A stretch of 64,000 nucleotides of DNA from Devosia sp. 66-22 (GTDB lineage: Bacteria; Pseudomonadota; Alphaproteobacteria; Rhizobiales; Devosiaceae). This document shows, one piece after another, positions 7,945-17,100 of the stretch; the first letter of the stretch is position 1, and each line of letters starts with the position of its first letter. The position numbers and the translations under genes were made by a program. The DNA is taken from positions 117,021 through 181,020 of the forward strand of contig MKUZ01000014.1 of NCBI GenBank assembly GCA_001899065.1. Reading direction: 5' to 3'. Under the pieces are notes generated by a model. It was not told the origin of the DNA, searched no databases, and worked only from the letters and a program-made list of their open reading frames with translations.

Positions 7945-9489
7945 ATGGCCGACGCCGTCGCCATTTCGCAACCGGCGCTCGTGGTCAAGAACCGCGGGCT
8001 GCTGATCGGCGCCATCATGCTTGCCATGGTGATGCAGGTGCTCGACACCACCATCGCCAATGTGGCGCTGCCGCACATGCGCGCGGCGCTGTCGGCGTCG
8101 CAGGACGAGGTGAGCTGGGTGCTCACCTCCTACATCGTCGCCGCGGCCATCGCGACGCCGCTCTCGGGCTGGCTCGCCGACCGGTTGGGGCGGCGCAACC
8201 TGCTCCTCATCGGTGTCGCCGGCTTCACCGCGGCCTCGCTGCTCTGCGGCCTCGCGACGAGCCTGCCGATGATGGTGGGTTTCCGCATTCTGCAGGGCGT
8301 GTTCGGCGCCACCCTGGCGCCGCTCGCCCAGGCGATCATGATGGACGTGACGCCGCGCGAGAAGATGGGCCAGTCGATGGCGATCTTCGGCCTCGGCGTC
8401 ATGGTCGCGCCCATTGTCGGGCCGACGCTGGGCGGTGTGCTCACCGAGAATTTCGACTGGCGCTGGGTGTTCCTCGTGAACCTGCCGGTCGGCATCCTCG
8501 CCTTCGTCGCGCTGTGGTTCAACATGCCGCGCGAAGCCATCAAGATCCGTCGCTTCGACTTCTTCGGCTTTGCCATGCTCGCCATCGCCGTCGCCTCGAC
8601 GCAGATGATCTTCGACCGCGGCTCGAGCGCCGGCTGGTTCGAGAGCGCCGAGATCTGGATCTATCTGGGACTGGCGATTTCGGGGGTGTGGGCGTTCATC
8701 GTCCATTGCTGGACGGCGGAATCGCCGTTCGTCGACCTCCGGATGTTCACCGACCGCAACTTCACCTCCGGCCTGTTCTTCATCTTCATGATCGGCATCA
8801 CGACGTTCTCGGGTCTCGCGCTGCTGCCGCCGCTGCTGCAGGGCCTGATGGGCTATTCGGTGATCGACACCGGCATCCTCATGGCGCCGCGCGGCCTTGG
8901 CACGATGGTGTCGATGCTGTTCGTCGGCCGCCTCGTCGGCCGCGTCGATGCACGCATCCTCGTCATCTCGGGCATCGCGATTTCGGCCTGGTCGCTGTGG
9001 TACATGACGGGCTTCGACCTGCAGATGGATGGCGGGCCGATCATGATCTCGGGCTTCTTCCAGGGCATCGGGCTCGGCCTCGTCTTCGTGCCGCTCAACA
9101 CGCTGGCCTTCGCCACCATCGCCCCGCAACTGCGCGTCGACGCCACGGCCTTCTTCAGCCTTGTGCGCAATGTCGGGCAGGGCGTCGGCATCTCGCTGGT
9201 CACCACCGTGCTGGCGCAGATGATGCAGGTGAACCAGGCCGAGCTCGCGACCCGCATCACGCTCGATTCACCTGTCGCCCGCGATTTCCCGGGCGTGCTG
9301 CAGGGCGCGACCGGGGCAATCCAGAGCCTGGGCGGTCTCGTGATGCAGCAGGCGGCGATGCTGGGCTATCTCGACGATTTCTGGCTCATGGCCATCGTCA
9401 CGGTGGCGTCGGCGCCGCTGGTCCTGCTGCTCAGGAAGCCCAAGGGGGCGTCGGCCAAGGTCGATCTCGCCCATGCGGCGGGCGAGTAG
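7945..9489 (+). CDS. DHA2 family MFS drug transporter (EmrB-like)
   Basis: 514-residue inner-membrane proton/drug antiporter with about 14 helices, as expected for the DHA2 family. The family signature MVMQVLDTTIANVALPHM lies in helix 1, and the loop 2-3 motif GWLADRLGRRNLLLIG is clear. With the preceding fusion protein, and probably an outer-membrane channel encoded elsewhere, it would expel lipophilic toxicants. AGAGGA eight bases before the ATG is a good ribosome site. Confidence 0.9.
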   Translation: MADAVAISQPALVVKNRGLLIGAIMLAMVMQVLDTTIANVALPHMRAALSASQDEVSWVLTSYIVAAAIATPLSGWLADRLGRRNLLLIGVAGFTAASLLCGLATSLPMMVGFRILQGVFGATLAPLAQAIMMDVTPREKMGQSMAIFGLGVMVAPIVGPTLGGVLTENFDWRWVFLVNLPVGILAFVALWFNMPREAIKIRRFDFFGFAMLAIAVASTQMIFDRGSSAGWFESAEIWIYLGLAISGVWAFIVHCWTAESPFVDLRMFTDRNFTSGLFFIFMIGITTFSGLALLPPLLQGLMGYSVIDTGILMAPRGLGTMVSMLFVGRLVGRVDARILVISGIAISAWSLWYMTGFDLQMDGGPIMISGFFQGIGLGLVFVPLNTLAFATIAPQLRVDATAFFSLVRNVGQGVGISLVTTVLAQMMQVNQAELATRITLDSPVARDFPGVLQGATGAIQSLGGLVMQQAAMLGYLDDFWLMAIVTVASAPLVLLLRKPKGASAKVDLAHAAGE

Positions 9490-9494
9490 GCTCG

Positions 9495-9587
9495 TCAGTA
9501 GAGGTGGCCGGTGAGCATCAGGATCGGGGCGGTCAGCACGATCGCCACCAGCACCCACCACCACGCCTTCTGCCAGACAGTCGTCAT
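9495..9587 (-). CDS. possible 30-residue single-pass membrane peptide
   Basis: Short frame encoding a peptide with one strongly hydrophobic helix (WWWVLVAIVLTAPILML) after a short charged start MTTVWQK and ending TGHLY. ATG at 9587 is the only start that gives a credible protein; the upstream extension reads as noncoding. It lies just past the efflux transporter on the opposite strand. Small membrane peptides of this shape often bind larger transporters, but that role is speculative. Confidence 0.4.
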   Translation of the reverse strand: MTTVWQKAWWWVLVAIVLTAPILMLTGHLY

Positions 9588-9709
9588 CACGCACCCCACG
9601 CCTCTGAAAGCGCGCGAATGTGAACGGATAGGGTGAACGAGGGGTAAATTCGATTTGCTCTTGCCAAGCGTGGAGATTGCCCCCACTTTCGCGGTCGAGT
9701 TCAACAGCG

Positions 9710-9723
9710 AAAGGAGGTGATCC
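9710..9723 (+). promoter_or_regulatory. extended Shine-Dalgarno, 14-nt match to 16S rRNA 3' end
   Basis: AAAGGAGGTGATCC is the exact complement of the universally conserved 3' end of bacterial 16S rRNA (GGATCACCTCCTTT). The GGAGG core sits 7 bases before the ATG at 9725. A pairing this long is far beyond the 4-6 bases used by neighbouring genes. Confidence 0.8.
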
Positions 9724-9724
9724 A

Positions 9725-9796
9725 ATGCATCATCAGAAATCGACGGTTTCGAAAGGCTTTGGGTCGTTGCGCTTCCTCACGGAGCAGCCTCTGTAG
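9725..9796 (+). CDS. 23-residue ORF with extreme ribosome-binding site, possible leader peptide
   Basis: Encodes MHHQKSTVSKGFGSLRFLTE followed by QPL and a TAG stop. No membrane helix or known motif; basic and polar. The ribosome site is the strongest in the window. The ORF is followed by a bulged hairpin and an intrinsic terminator that ends 24 bases before the MBOAT start. Possible roles: leader peptide of an attenuator controlling the acetylation genes, an independently transcribed small protein, or a dual-function small RNA. A GTG start at 9717 in another frame gives an arginine-rich product and is less likely because its start lies inside the Shine-Dalgarno. Confidence 0.55.
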   Translation: MHHQKSTVSKGFGSLRFLTEQPL

Positions 9797-9850
9797 TCGT
9801 CGCACCGGCCTGCGCCCGAGGCGCAAGGCTGATCGAGACCGCGAAATCGG

Positions 9851-9884
9851 GAAAGGGCCGGCAGAACTCGCCGGCCCTTTCTTT
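9851..9884 (+). terminator. intrinsic terminator downstream of the 23-codon ORF
   Basis: Perfect 12-bp stem (gaaagggccggc / gccggccctttc) with a 7-nt loop, followed by TTTA. It lies only 24 bases upstream of the TTG start of the MBOAT gene, so either a promoter is squeezed between them or readthrough of this structure is regulated. Confidence 0.8.
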
Positions 9885-9907
9885 ATGGGTATCGTAGGGC
9901 GCACTGA

Positions 9908-11380
9908 TTGATCTTTAGCTCACCCGCCTTCGTCTTTCTGTTCCTGCCGATCGCGGTCGTCGTCTATTTCGCGCTGACCCGTCGGCGGTGGACGATCCTG
10001 GCGCGCCTTTGGCTCGCTGCGGCGAGCCTGGCCTTCTATGCGGTGTGGCGTGTCGATCACCTCCCGCTGCTACTCGCATCGATTGCCTTCAACTTCTGGG
10101 CTGGTACGCGCTTGTCGCGCGCCGAAGTGGCGGGAACGTCGCGGGGGCGATGGCTGCTCGGCGGCGCGATCACCCTCAATGTTCTGGTCCTCGGCTACTT
10201 CAAATATGCCGCGTTCGGTGTGCAGATACTCGACGGGCTGACCGGAGCAGACTTCTCGGTTGGCGAGATTGCGCTGCCGCTCGGCATCAGCTTCTTCACC
10301 TTCACGCAGATCGCGTTCCTCGTTGATTGCTATCGCGGTCGGGTCAAGGAAGCCGATCCGCTCAACTACACGCTGTTCGTCACCTTCTTCCCGCATCTGA
10401 TCGCGGGGCCGATCCTTCATCACAGCGAGATGATGCCGCAGTTCGCTTCGCGCTGGACGATGCGACCGCGCTACCGCAACATTCTGTTCGGCCTCTGCCT
10501 GTTCGGTCTTGGGCTGTTCAAGAAGGTCATCATCGCCGATACGTTCGCCATCTGGGCCACCTACGGATTTGACGGGTCGCACGCGCTCGATTTCTTCAGT
10601 GCCTGGGGAACCGCGCTCTCCTACACCTTCCAGATCTACTTCGACTTCAGTGGCTACAGCGATATGGCGCTCGGCGCGGCCATGCTCTTCAACATCCGCC
10701 TGCCCATCAATTTCAACTCGCCCTACAAGGCGCTCGATATCCAGGACTTCTGGCGGCGCTGGCACATGACGCTCAGCCGCTATCTGCGCGACTATCTCTA
10801 CATCCCGCTGGGCGGCAATCGTGCCGGCGAGGGGCGCATGTACGTCAATCTGTTCGTCACCTTTGCCCTGGGTGGTCTGTGGCATGGTGCGAGCTGGATG
10901 TTTGTGATCTGGGGTGTCCTGCATGGCAGCGCCATGGTGGTGCATCGGCTGTGGCAGAAGCTCAATCGTCCGCTTCCGGCTCCCCTCGCATGGACGCTGA
11001 CCTTCGTGTTCGTCGTGATCACCTGGGTCTTCTTCCGTGCCAAGGACTGGGGATCGGCGCGCCGAGTGCTCTCAGGAATGGTCAACTTCCAGTCCATCGC
11101 CGTGTTGCCGATTGCCGACATACCCACCGCCCAACTGGCCTGGGGAGGCTGGCTGATGGATCGGCTCGTGGTTACGCTCCCGCCGGGCCTTGCCGTCAAC
11201 CTCCCGGTCTACCTTGCAATGGTGGCGGCGTTCGTCATCATTTCGCGGCCCAACTCCATGGAGATCGCGACCGCCGCGGTGACGCGCCGTCGGCCGTGGC
11301 TCATCGCCGTACTGTTTGCCATTGCATTGATCGCCATCAGCACGACAAGCTCCACCGTGTTCCTCTACTTCAACTTCTGA
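9908..11380 (+). CDS. MBOAT family O-acyltransferase (AlgI/DltB-like)
   Basis: 490-residue polytopic membrane protein that would carry acetyl groups across the inner membrane for polysaccharide acetylation. The start TTG at 9908 is supported by the family-typical N-terminus MIFSSPAFVFLFLPIAV; a weak AGGG lies eight bases upstream. The MBOAT core includes FSGYSDMALG, DFWRRWHMTLSRYLRDYLYIPLGG and the catalytic histidine in LGGLWHGASW near residue 326. Its stop overlaps the AlgX/AlgJ-like gene (TGATG). No other alginate genes are present, so the substrate may be another exopolysaccharide. Confidence 0.9.
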   Translation: MIFSSPAFVFLFLPIAVVVYFALTRRRWTILARLWLAAASLAFYAVWRVDHLPLLLASIAFNFWAGTRLSRAEVAGTSRGRWLLGGAITLNVLVLGYFKYAAFGVQILDGLTGADFSVGEIALPLGISFFTFTQIAFLVDCYRGRVKEADPLNYTLFVTFFPHLIAGPILHHSEMMPQFASRWTMRPRYRNILFGLCLFGLGLFKKVIIADTFAIWATYGFDGSHALDFFSAWGTALSYTFQIYFDFSGYSDMALGAAMLFNIRLPINFNSPYKALDIQDFWRRWHMTLSRYLRDYLYIPLGGNRAGEGRMYVNLFVTFALGGLWHGASWMFVIWGVLHGSAMVVHRLWQKLNRPLPAPLAWTLTFVFVVITWVFFRAKDWGSARRVLSGMVNFQSIAVLPIADIPTAQLAWGGWLMDRLVVTLPPGLAVNLPVYLAMVAAFVIISRPNSMEIATAAVTRRRPWLIAVLFAIALIAISTTSSTVFLYFNF

Positions 11381-12462
11381 TGCGCAGTTACCGGACCATC
11401 AGTTTCGTGTTTCTTGGCGGACCGCTGGCGGTACTCGTGCTGCTTGCGCTGGCAAATCTTGCAACCTCTGGTGCCGTGCGCGACGGCAGCAGGTCCTGGT
11501 GGGATCCGGGCGTTGCCTTCAGCGCTGACGGGCTCGCCAGCCTCCTGTCACGCGCGCTCTATCCCGCCGGCATATCAATTGATCCCGGCGGCGCCGTCAT
11601 CGGTCGTGATGGCTGGCTGTTTCTCGGGGATCGGTACGAAGGCGGCGTGACTGCGGTCCGCGTGGCGCCGACGCGAGCACAGAGCCGGGCCGTCGAGCGT
11701 GTCGCCGAAGGCGCTCTGGCCTGGCGTGACTGGCTGAAGCAGCAGGGCGTCGGCCAGTTCTGGATTCTCGTTGCGCCCGACAAGGACGACGTCTACCCCG
11801 ACTACCTGCCCGCGTGGGTTGGCCGCGTCCCGGGCAATCGGCAGGATGCGATGCGGTCCGCCTTCGACTCCAGCATTCTCATCGATGCCGGCCAGGCTCT
11901 GCGGACCGAGCGCCTGGTCCAGTCCGAACTGCTGTTCCGGCGCACCGACACGCACTGGAGCAACCTTGGCGCGTGGTTCGCCGCTGATGCATTCTTCCGA
12001 CGCTCCAGCGCAGCAGATCCGGGGCTGCAGTTTCCGACCGCAATGGAACTGGGGCAGTCCTGGCCGACACCTGGGTCCGATCTCGCGCAGTTCCTGCGGC
12101 TCGAGGGCGTGCTGGTCGACGAGCACCAGCATGTGACGCCGATCGGCGCGCCGGTGCCGCAGACACAGCAGGTCGAATACGACATCGGCGACGTGGTGCT
12201 GCCGTCCAGGCAGAAACCACAGTTGATGACGACGCCCAACGCCCTCAATCAGCGGCGGGTGCTGTGGCTGCATGATTCCTTCGGCTGGGCCATGGCGCCC
12301 TATATGCATGCTGCCTTCACCGAGGTGCTTGACGTTCATGTTCTCAGTCGTGCCGACGTGGTCGGCGAGTTGGTCAACCGGTTCAAACCCGACATCGTGC
12401 TGATCAGCGTCGTCGACCGGCAGGCGGACCTCAGATGGCTGCGAAGCGGACCGCCGGACTGA
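11380..12462 (+). CDS. AlgX/AlgJ-like SGNH acetyltransferase partner
   Basis: 360 residues. An N-terminal membrane anchor or signal (VFLGGPLAVLVLLALANLA) precedes a periplasmic SGNH-like domain with family blocks GRDGWLFLGDRYEGG, FRRTDTHWSNLGAWF (near residue 189, Asp/His pair) and VLWLHDSFGWAMAPY (near 297, nucleophile serine). Such proteins transfer the acetyl group delivered by the MBOAT partner to the sugar chain. Start and stop are coupled to the upstream MBOAT gene. Substrate not identifiable. Confidence 0.82.
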   Translation: MRSYRTISFVFLGGPLAVLVLLALANLATSGAVRDGSRSWWDPGVAFSADGLASLLSRALYPAGISIDPGGAVIGRDGWLFLGDRYEGGVTAVRVAPTRAQSRAVERVAEGALAWRDWLKQQGVGQFWILVAPDKDDVYPDYLPAWVGRVPGNRQDAMRSAFDSSILIDAGQALRTERLVQSELLFRRTDTHWSNLGAWFAADAFFRRSSAADPGLQFPTAMELGQSWPTPGSDLAQFLRLEGVLVDEHQHVTPIGAPVPQTQQVEYDIGDVVLPSRQKPQLMTTPNALNQRRVLWLHDSFGWAMAPYMHAAFTEVLDVHVLSRADVVGELVNRFKPDIVLISVVDRQADLRWLRSGPPD

Positions 12463-12512
12463 GCCTCCCGCACCGGCTGGCAGGGCAGCTCATTTTGCGA
12501 TAGACCGCCGCC

Positions 12513-14108
12513 ATGAACGCCCTTACGCAGACCACGGCCGCGGTGCGGCTTTTGCCGTATCAGTTACGGCGGACCTTCGCGATCATCTCGCACCCGGACG
12601 CCGGCAAGACCACGCTGACCGAGAAGCTGCTCGCCGCTTCCGGAGCCATCAACCAGGCCGGCGCGGTGCGCGGCCGGGCCAATCAGCGCGCCACCCGGTC
12701 GGACTGGATGGAGATCGAGCGGCAGCGCGGCATCTCGATCTCGTCCTCGGTGATGACCTTCGAGCATGACGGGCTGACCTTCAACCTGCTCGACACACCG
12801 GGTCACTCGGACTTCTCGGAGGACACCTATCGCACCCTGACCGCGGTCGATGCCGCGGTGATGGTGATCGACGTCGCCAAGGGCATCGAGGCGCAGACGC
12901 TCAAGCTGTTCGAGGTCTGCCGCCTGCGCGACATTCCGCTGATCACCTTCGCCAACAAGGTGGACCGCGAGGGCAAGGACCCCATCGCCATCCTCGACGA
13001 GATCGCCGATACGCTCGCCATCGACGTGACGCCGGTGGTGTGGCCGCTGGGGCAGGGTGTCGACTTCAAGGGCACGGTCGATCTCGTCGGCGGGCGCATC
13101 CTGTCGCCGTCGGGCGAGGTGCTCAGGGAATTCACCGATCCCGACGCGCTGCTCAACGATGCCGCGCTCACGGCCGATCCGGTGATCGGGGCGGCGCTCG
13201 AATCCTTCGAGCTTGCCCGTATCGGCTACCCCGCCTTCGATCTCGAGATCTACCGGGCCGGCCACCTGACCCCGGTGATCTTCGGTTCGGCGCTCAAGAC
13301 CGTGTCGGTGCCGGCGCTGCTGCGCTCGCTCGGCATGTGGGCGCCCGAGCCGCGGCCGCAGCCGGCAGAGCCCGCGCCGATCGATCCGGGCGAGCCCAAG
13401 GTGTCGGGCTTCGTGTTCAAGGTGCAGGCCAATATGGACGCCAACCATCGCGACCGCGTGGCGTTTGTGCGGCTCAGTTCGGGCACCTTCCAGCGCGGCA
13501 TGAAGCTCAGGAATGTCCGCACCGGCAAGGACCTCGCGGTATCCAACCCGATGTTCTTCCTCGGGCATGACCGCGAGCTCGCCGAGGAGGCCGTCGCCGG
13601 CGATATCGTGGGCATCCCCAATCACGGCTCGCTCAGCGTGGGCGACACGCTCACCGAGGGGGCGCAGGTCAGGGTCACCGGCATTCCCAATTTCGCGCCC
13701 GAAATCATCCGGCGCGTCCGGCTGACCGATCCGATCAAGGGCAAGCAACTGGGCAAGGCGCTCAGCGATCTTGCAGAGGAAGGCGTGGCGCAGGTGTTCC
13801 GCCGCATGATCGGCGGCGACTACATCGTGGGTGTCGTCGGCCAGCTCCAGCTCGAGGTGCTGCAGGCGCGCATCCTCAAGGAGTACAACGTGCCTATCTC
13901 GTTCGAGAACATCAATTTCGAGATGGCGCGCTGGGTCCGGGCCGACGACAAGAAGGCGCTCGAACAGTTCATCACCGCGCAGAAGCTCGAATTTGCCGAG
14001 GACAAGGACGGCGATCCCGTCTACCTCGCGCAGTCGGCCTGGTGGCTCGGGCGCGCCCAGCGCGACAACCCCAAGGTCGAGTTTCTCGCTACCAAGGAAC
14101 GGCACTAG
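12513..14108 (+). CDS. prfC: peptide chain release factor 3
   Basis: 531-residue translational GTPase that recycles release factors RF1 and RF2 from the ribosome after termination. G1 motif SHPDAGKT at residues 26-33, switch I segment RGISISSSVMTF, G3 DTPGHSDF and G4 NKVD are all intact. The length matches bacterial RF3, and the SISSSVMTF segment separates RF3 from elongation factor G. It stands alone, preceded by a 50-base gap and followed convergently by the autotransporter gene. Confidence 0.95.
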   Translation: MNALTQTTAAVRLLPYQLRRTFAIISHPDAGKTTLTEKLLAASGAINQAGAVRGRANQRATRSDWMEIERQRGISISSSVMTFEHDGLTFNLLDTPGHSDFSEDTYRTLTAVDAAVMVIDVAKGIEAQTLKLFEVCRLRDIPLITFANKVDREGKDPIAILDEIADTLAIDVTPVVWPLGQGVDFKGTVDLVGGRILSPSGEVLREFTDPDALLNDAALTADPVIGAALESFELARIGYPAFDLEIYRAGHLTPVIFGSALKTVSVPALLRSLGMWAPEPRPQPAEPAPIDPGEPKVSGFVFKVQANMDANHRDRVAFVRLSSGTFQRGMKLRNVRTGKDLAVSNPMFFLGHDRELAEEAVAGDIVGIPNHGSLSVGDTLTEGAQVRVTGIPNFAPEIIRRVRLTDPIKGKQLGKALSDLAEEGVAQVFRRMIGGDYIVGVVGQLQLEVLQARILKEYNVPISFENINFEMARWVRADDKKALEQFITAQKLEFAEDKDGDPVYLAQSAWWLGRAQRDNPKVEFLATKERH

Positions 14109-14128
14109 CACGCCGTTCCAGAGTCGGC

Positions 14129-17100
14129 TCAGAAGGCGACGCGCAGGGTCGCATTCGCGCTGTGCTGCGTCGCTCCTGCGGCCAGCACGCCGTCATAGTC
14201 GAGAGCGAGCGTCGCCGTCTCGCCCAAAGCGAGGTTGAGATCGAGCCCGAGCGCAAGGCCGCCGGCCGGTCCGGACCGTCCGCGGATCATCCGCCGCTCG
14301 CCGCCCGCAAAGCCCAGCATCGCGAGCGACGCGTCTCCGGCCAGCCGCTGTTGCCAGCCGGCCGAGGCGCGCATCCTGCCGGGTCCGAGTTCAGCATCGG
14401 CGGCGAGGCCCAGGGTCGCCACCACCACGCCGCTCTGTCGTGCTTCGCCACTGAGCGCGGCGTCGCCGCCGGTCTCGCTGAAGGCCGGTGTTGCGAGGCC
14501 GACATAGGCGAGACTGGCGAACGGCTCGAGGCCCAGCGGTCCGGCCTCGATGCGGTAGCCAGCTTCCATGAAGGTTTGCGTCGCGAGGGCGGCGTAGCCG
14601 GCCGTGAGCGTGTCGGCGTAGCCGGGGAAGGCGACGCGCCGCTCGGTGCCGACACTGTGGAGCGTCGCCGCCGCGCCGCCGCGCAGGGCAAGTCCGCCCA
14701 GTGCCGCGCCGCCATAACCGCCCAGCGTGACATCGCTGCTCGTGGCCGTGCCGATGCGGCTGCTGCCCGCGCCGCCATAGACGCCCAGCACGGTGGTGCC
14801 TGGGCCCGGCAAATCGGCGCCGAACAGGAAGCCGCCGGTGCGCAGGTCGAGGCTGCCGTCGACAAGGCCATAGCCGGTGGTCCACAGCGTCGCGCCGGGT
14901 TCGCAGCTCGACGTGCGTGCGCACAGCGCCTCGCGCAGCCGGTCGAGCGCCGCCTCGCGCAGCGGCCGCGTCGCGTCGACCAGTCCGGCGCGCACATCGG
15001 CATGCAGGTCGCCGGTCAACTGACCGAGCGCCCGTGCGGCGCTGTCATCGTCGGGCAGCGACAACAGCGCCGTCCGCGCGGCGTTGCCGGGCGGCGTGCT
15101 TTCCAGCGCCTCGGCGATGGCCGTCTGGTTCGGTGTCGCCGCGGCTTCAGCAAGGCGGCGCGTCTGCACGACGGTGAGATAGGCGTTGCGTGCGTCGTAC
15201 TCGTCCTCGAGGCCGAGGAAGGCGCTGACCGCAAGGTCGCCGGTGAGCGTGAAGGTGCCGCTCAGGCTGTTGGCGGCGCTCAGCACCGCGTAGCGCGTGC
15301 CCACGCGCCCGGCCGCGGTGCCCAGTTGCGTCACGTCGAGCCGCGCGCCGGGGCGGAGGATGACGTTGCCGTCGCCGGCCAGCGGTGCCGACTCTTCGAC
15401 GAGAATCCTGTCGGTGACATTGGCGTCGCGGTCGAATTCGAGCGCATAGGTGCTCGAGCCGTCCTGCAGGTAGCCGCCGACAATTGTCAGTGTGCCGGGG
15501 CTGTTGCCGGGAGCGATCGTCGCGCCGTCGGTGATCAGGTTGCCATAGATCACGCCGCTGCCCTTCACCACCGTGCCGGGATTGGCGTAAACCGTGGCGG
15601 CTACCGAGCCCGCCTGGGTGGCGCTGCCCAGGACCAGCGTGCCGGCGTCGATGTTGAACACCGTGGCATCGATATGCTTGTCGATGGTCCAGGTGCCGCT
15701 GCCCTGCTTGACGACGGTGGAGGCGAACACCGTGTCGTTGGTGACCGCGTCCGAGTAGAGCTGCGTTCCGGCGCCGTCGAGGATCAGCCGCGAGGTCGAG
15801 TTGCTGCCGATATGGAGATCGCCGGTGATGCGGCTGCCAGTCAGCAGCGTCACGCTGTTGCTCGCCTCCTCCTCCAGCCACACATTGCCCTCGATCGTGC
15901 CGGCATTGACCACATTGGTGTCGCCGAAGGCGTGGATGCCGGTCGAGGTCGAGGCGATGGTCGAGCCGGCGCCGTTGATCACCGTGCCGCCGTTCTCGTA
16001 GAGATAGATGGCGATCGGCCCGCCCTCGATGCGGCCGCCATTGCTGTTGGTGACGCTGCCGCCTTCGGCGAGGACAATCCCGTAGTCGGTTGCGGGCACG
16101 TTGATCGTCGCCGCGTCGTTGCTGATCTGCGCCGTCCCGGCGCTGATGCCGGCGATGGTGGCGCCGGCGCTGTTGCGGATCACCGCGCTGCCATCCACCG
16201 TGACGCTGCCGAGCGTCGAGGCGTCGTTGCTGATCTCCGCATCGCCACCCACATGGAGGTCGCCCATGCGGCTGCCGGCGGTGTTGGCCACATTGCCATC
16301 GCCGCCGATATGGGCAGCCTGGCTGCCCTCGATCGAGCCGCCATTGGTGTTGGTGATCGTGCCATCGTCGCGGATGAAGACGCCGGTCGCCCGGTCGCCG
16401 GTGATCGTCGCGCCGTCATTGGTGACGGTGCCGTCGCCGACAATCCACACGCCCATGCCGCCATCGGCGTCGCCGCCGCCTGCGATCGTCGCGCCGTCGC
16501 TGTTGACCACGATACCCGCGCCGCCATTCTCCCCGTTGAGGTAGATGCCCTGCGCCTTGCCGCGGATCCGGCTGTCGGTGCCGGTATTCGTCACGCTGGC
16601 GGGCGCGCCCAGCGAATAGATGCCCACAACTTCGGCGTCGATCTGCGCGCCGCTGCTGTTGCTCACGTCGCCGCCAAAATAGAGCGCAACGCCGCTGCCG
16701 TCGCGGCTGACGATGCGTGCGCCGTCCTGGTTGGTCACGTCGCCGGCGTCATACTCGTAGAAGATCGCGTAGGAATCGGCGGCGATCAGGCTGTCCGTGC
16801 CGCTGTTGGTGACCTTGCCCGTCGCCGAAAAACGCAGGCCCGCATAGCCGCCATCGATGACGGCGCCGTCCTCATTGATGACGGCGAGGGAGTCGGTGTC
16901 GACCGGAATCATCAGGTCGACGCCCACGCCGCCGCCCACTGTCCTGATAGTGCTGCCCGCGCCGGAATTGCGCAGCGTGCCGTAGTCCCAGATCACCACG
17001 CCGACCCGGCTCGAGTGGATCGTGGCACCACCCGAATTGGTGACGTCGCCGCCCCAGTCGAGCACGATGCCGTCGGCGGCCGCCACGATGCTGGCGCCGT

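Larger units (their letters stand above)
9490..9907. other. 418-bp interval with small ORFs and a terminator
   Basis: Between the efflux and acetylation genes. It contains a possible 30-residue membrane peptide gene on the minus strand (9495-9587), a presumed promoter region without clear boxes, an extended Shine-Dalgarno with a 23-codon ORF (9710-9796), a bulged hairpin about 9812-9833 and a strong intrinsic terminator (9851-9884). Confidence 0.6.

Noticed and set aside
9710-9723. 16S rRNA fragment
   Set aside because: Only 14-15 bases match the reverse complement of the 16S end; flanking sequence does not continue into rRNA, so it is a ribosome site, not a gene remnant.
9717-9911. 64-codon GTG frame overlapping the 23-codon ORF
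   Set aside because: Its start lies within the Shine-Dalgarno itself, and it runs through the terminator into the MBOAT start; the ATG at 9725 is a better fit.
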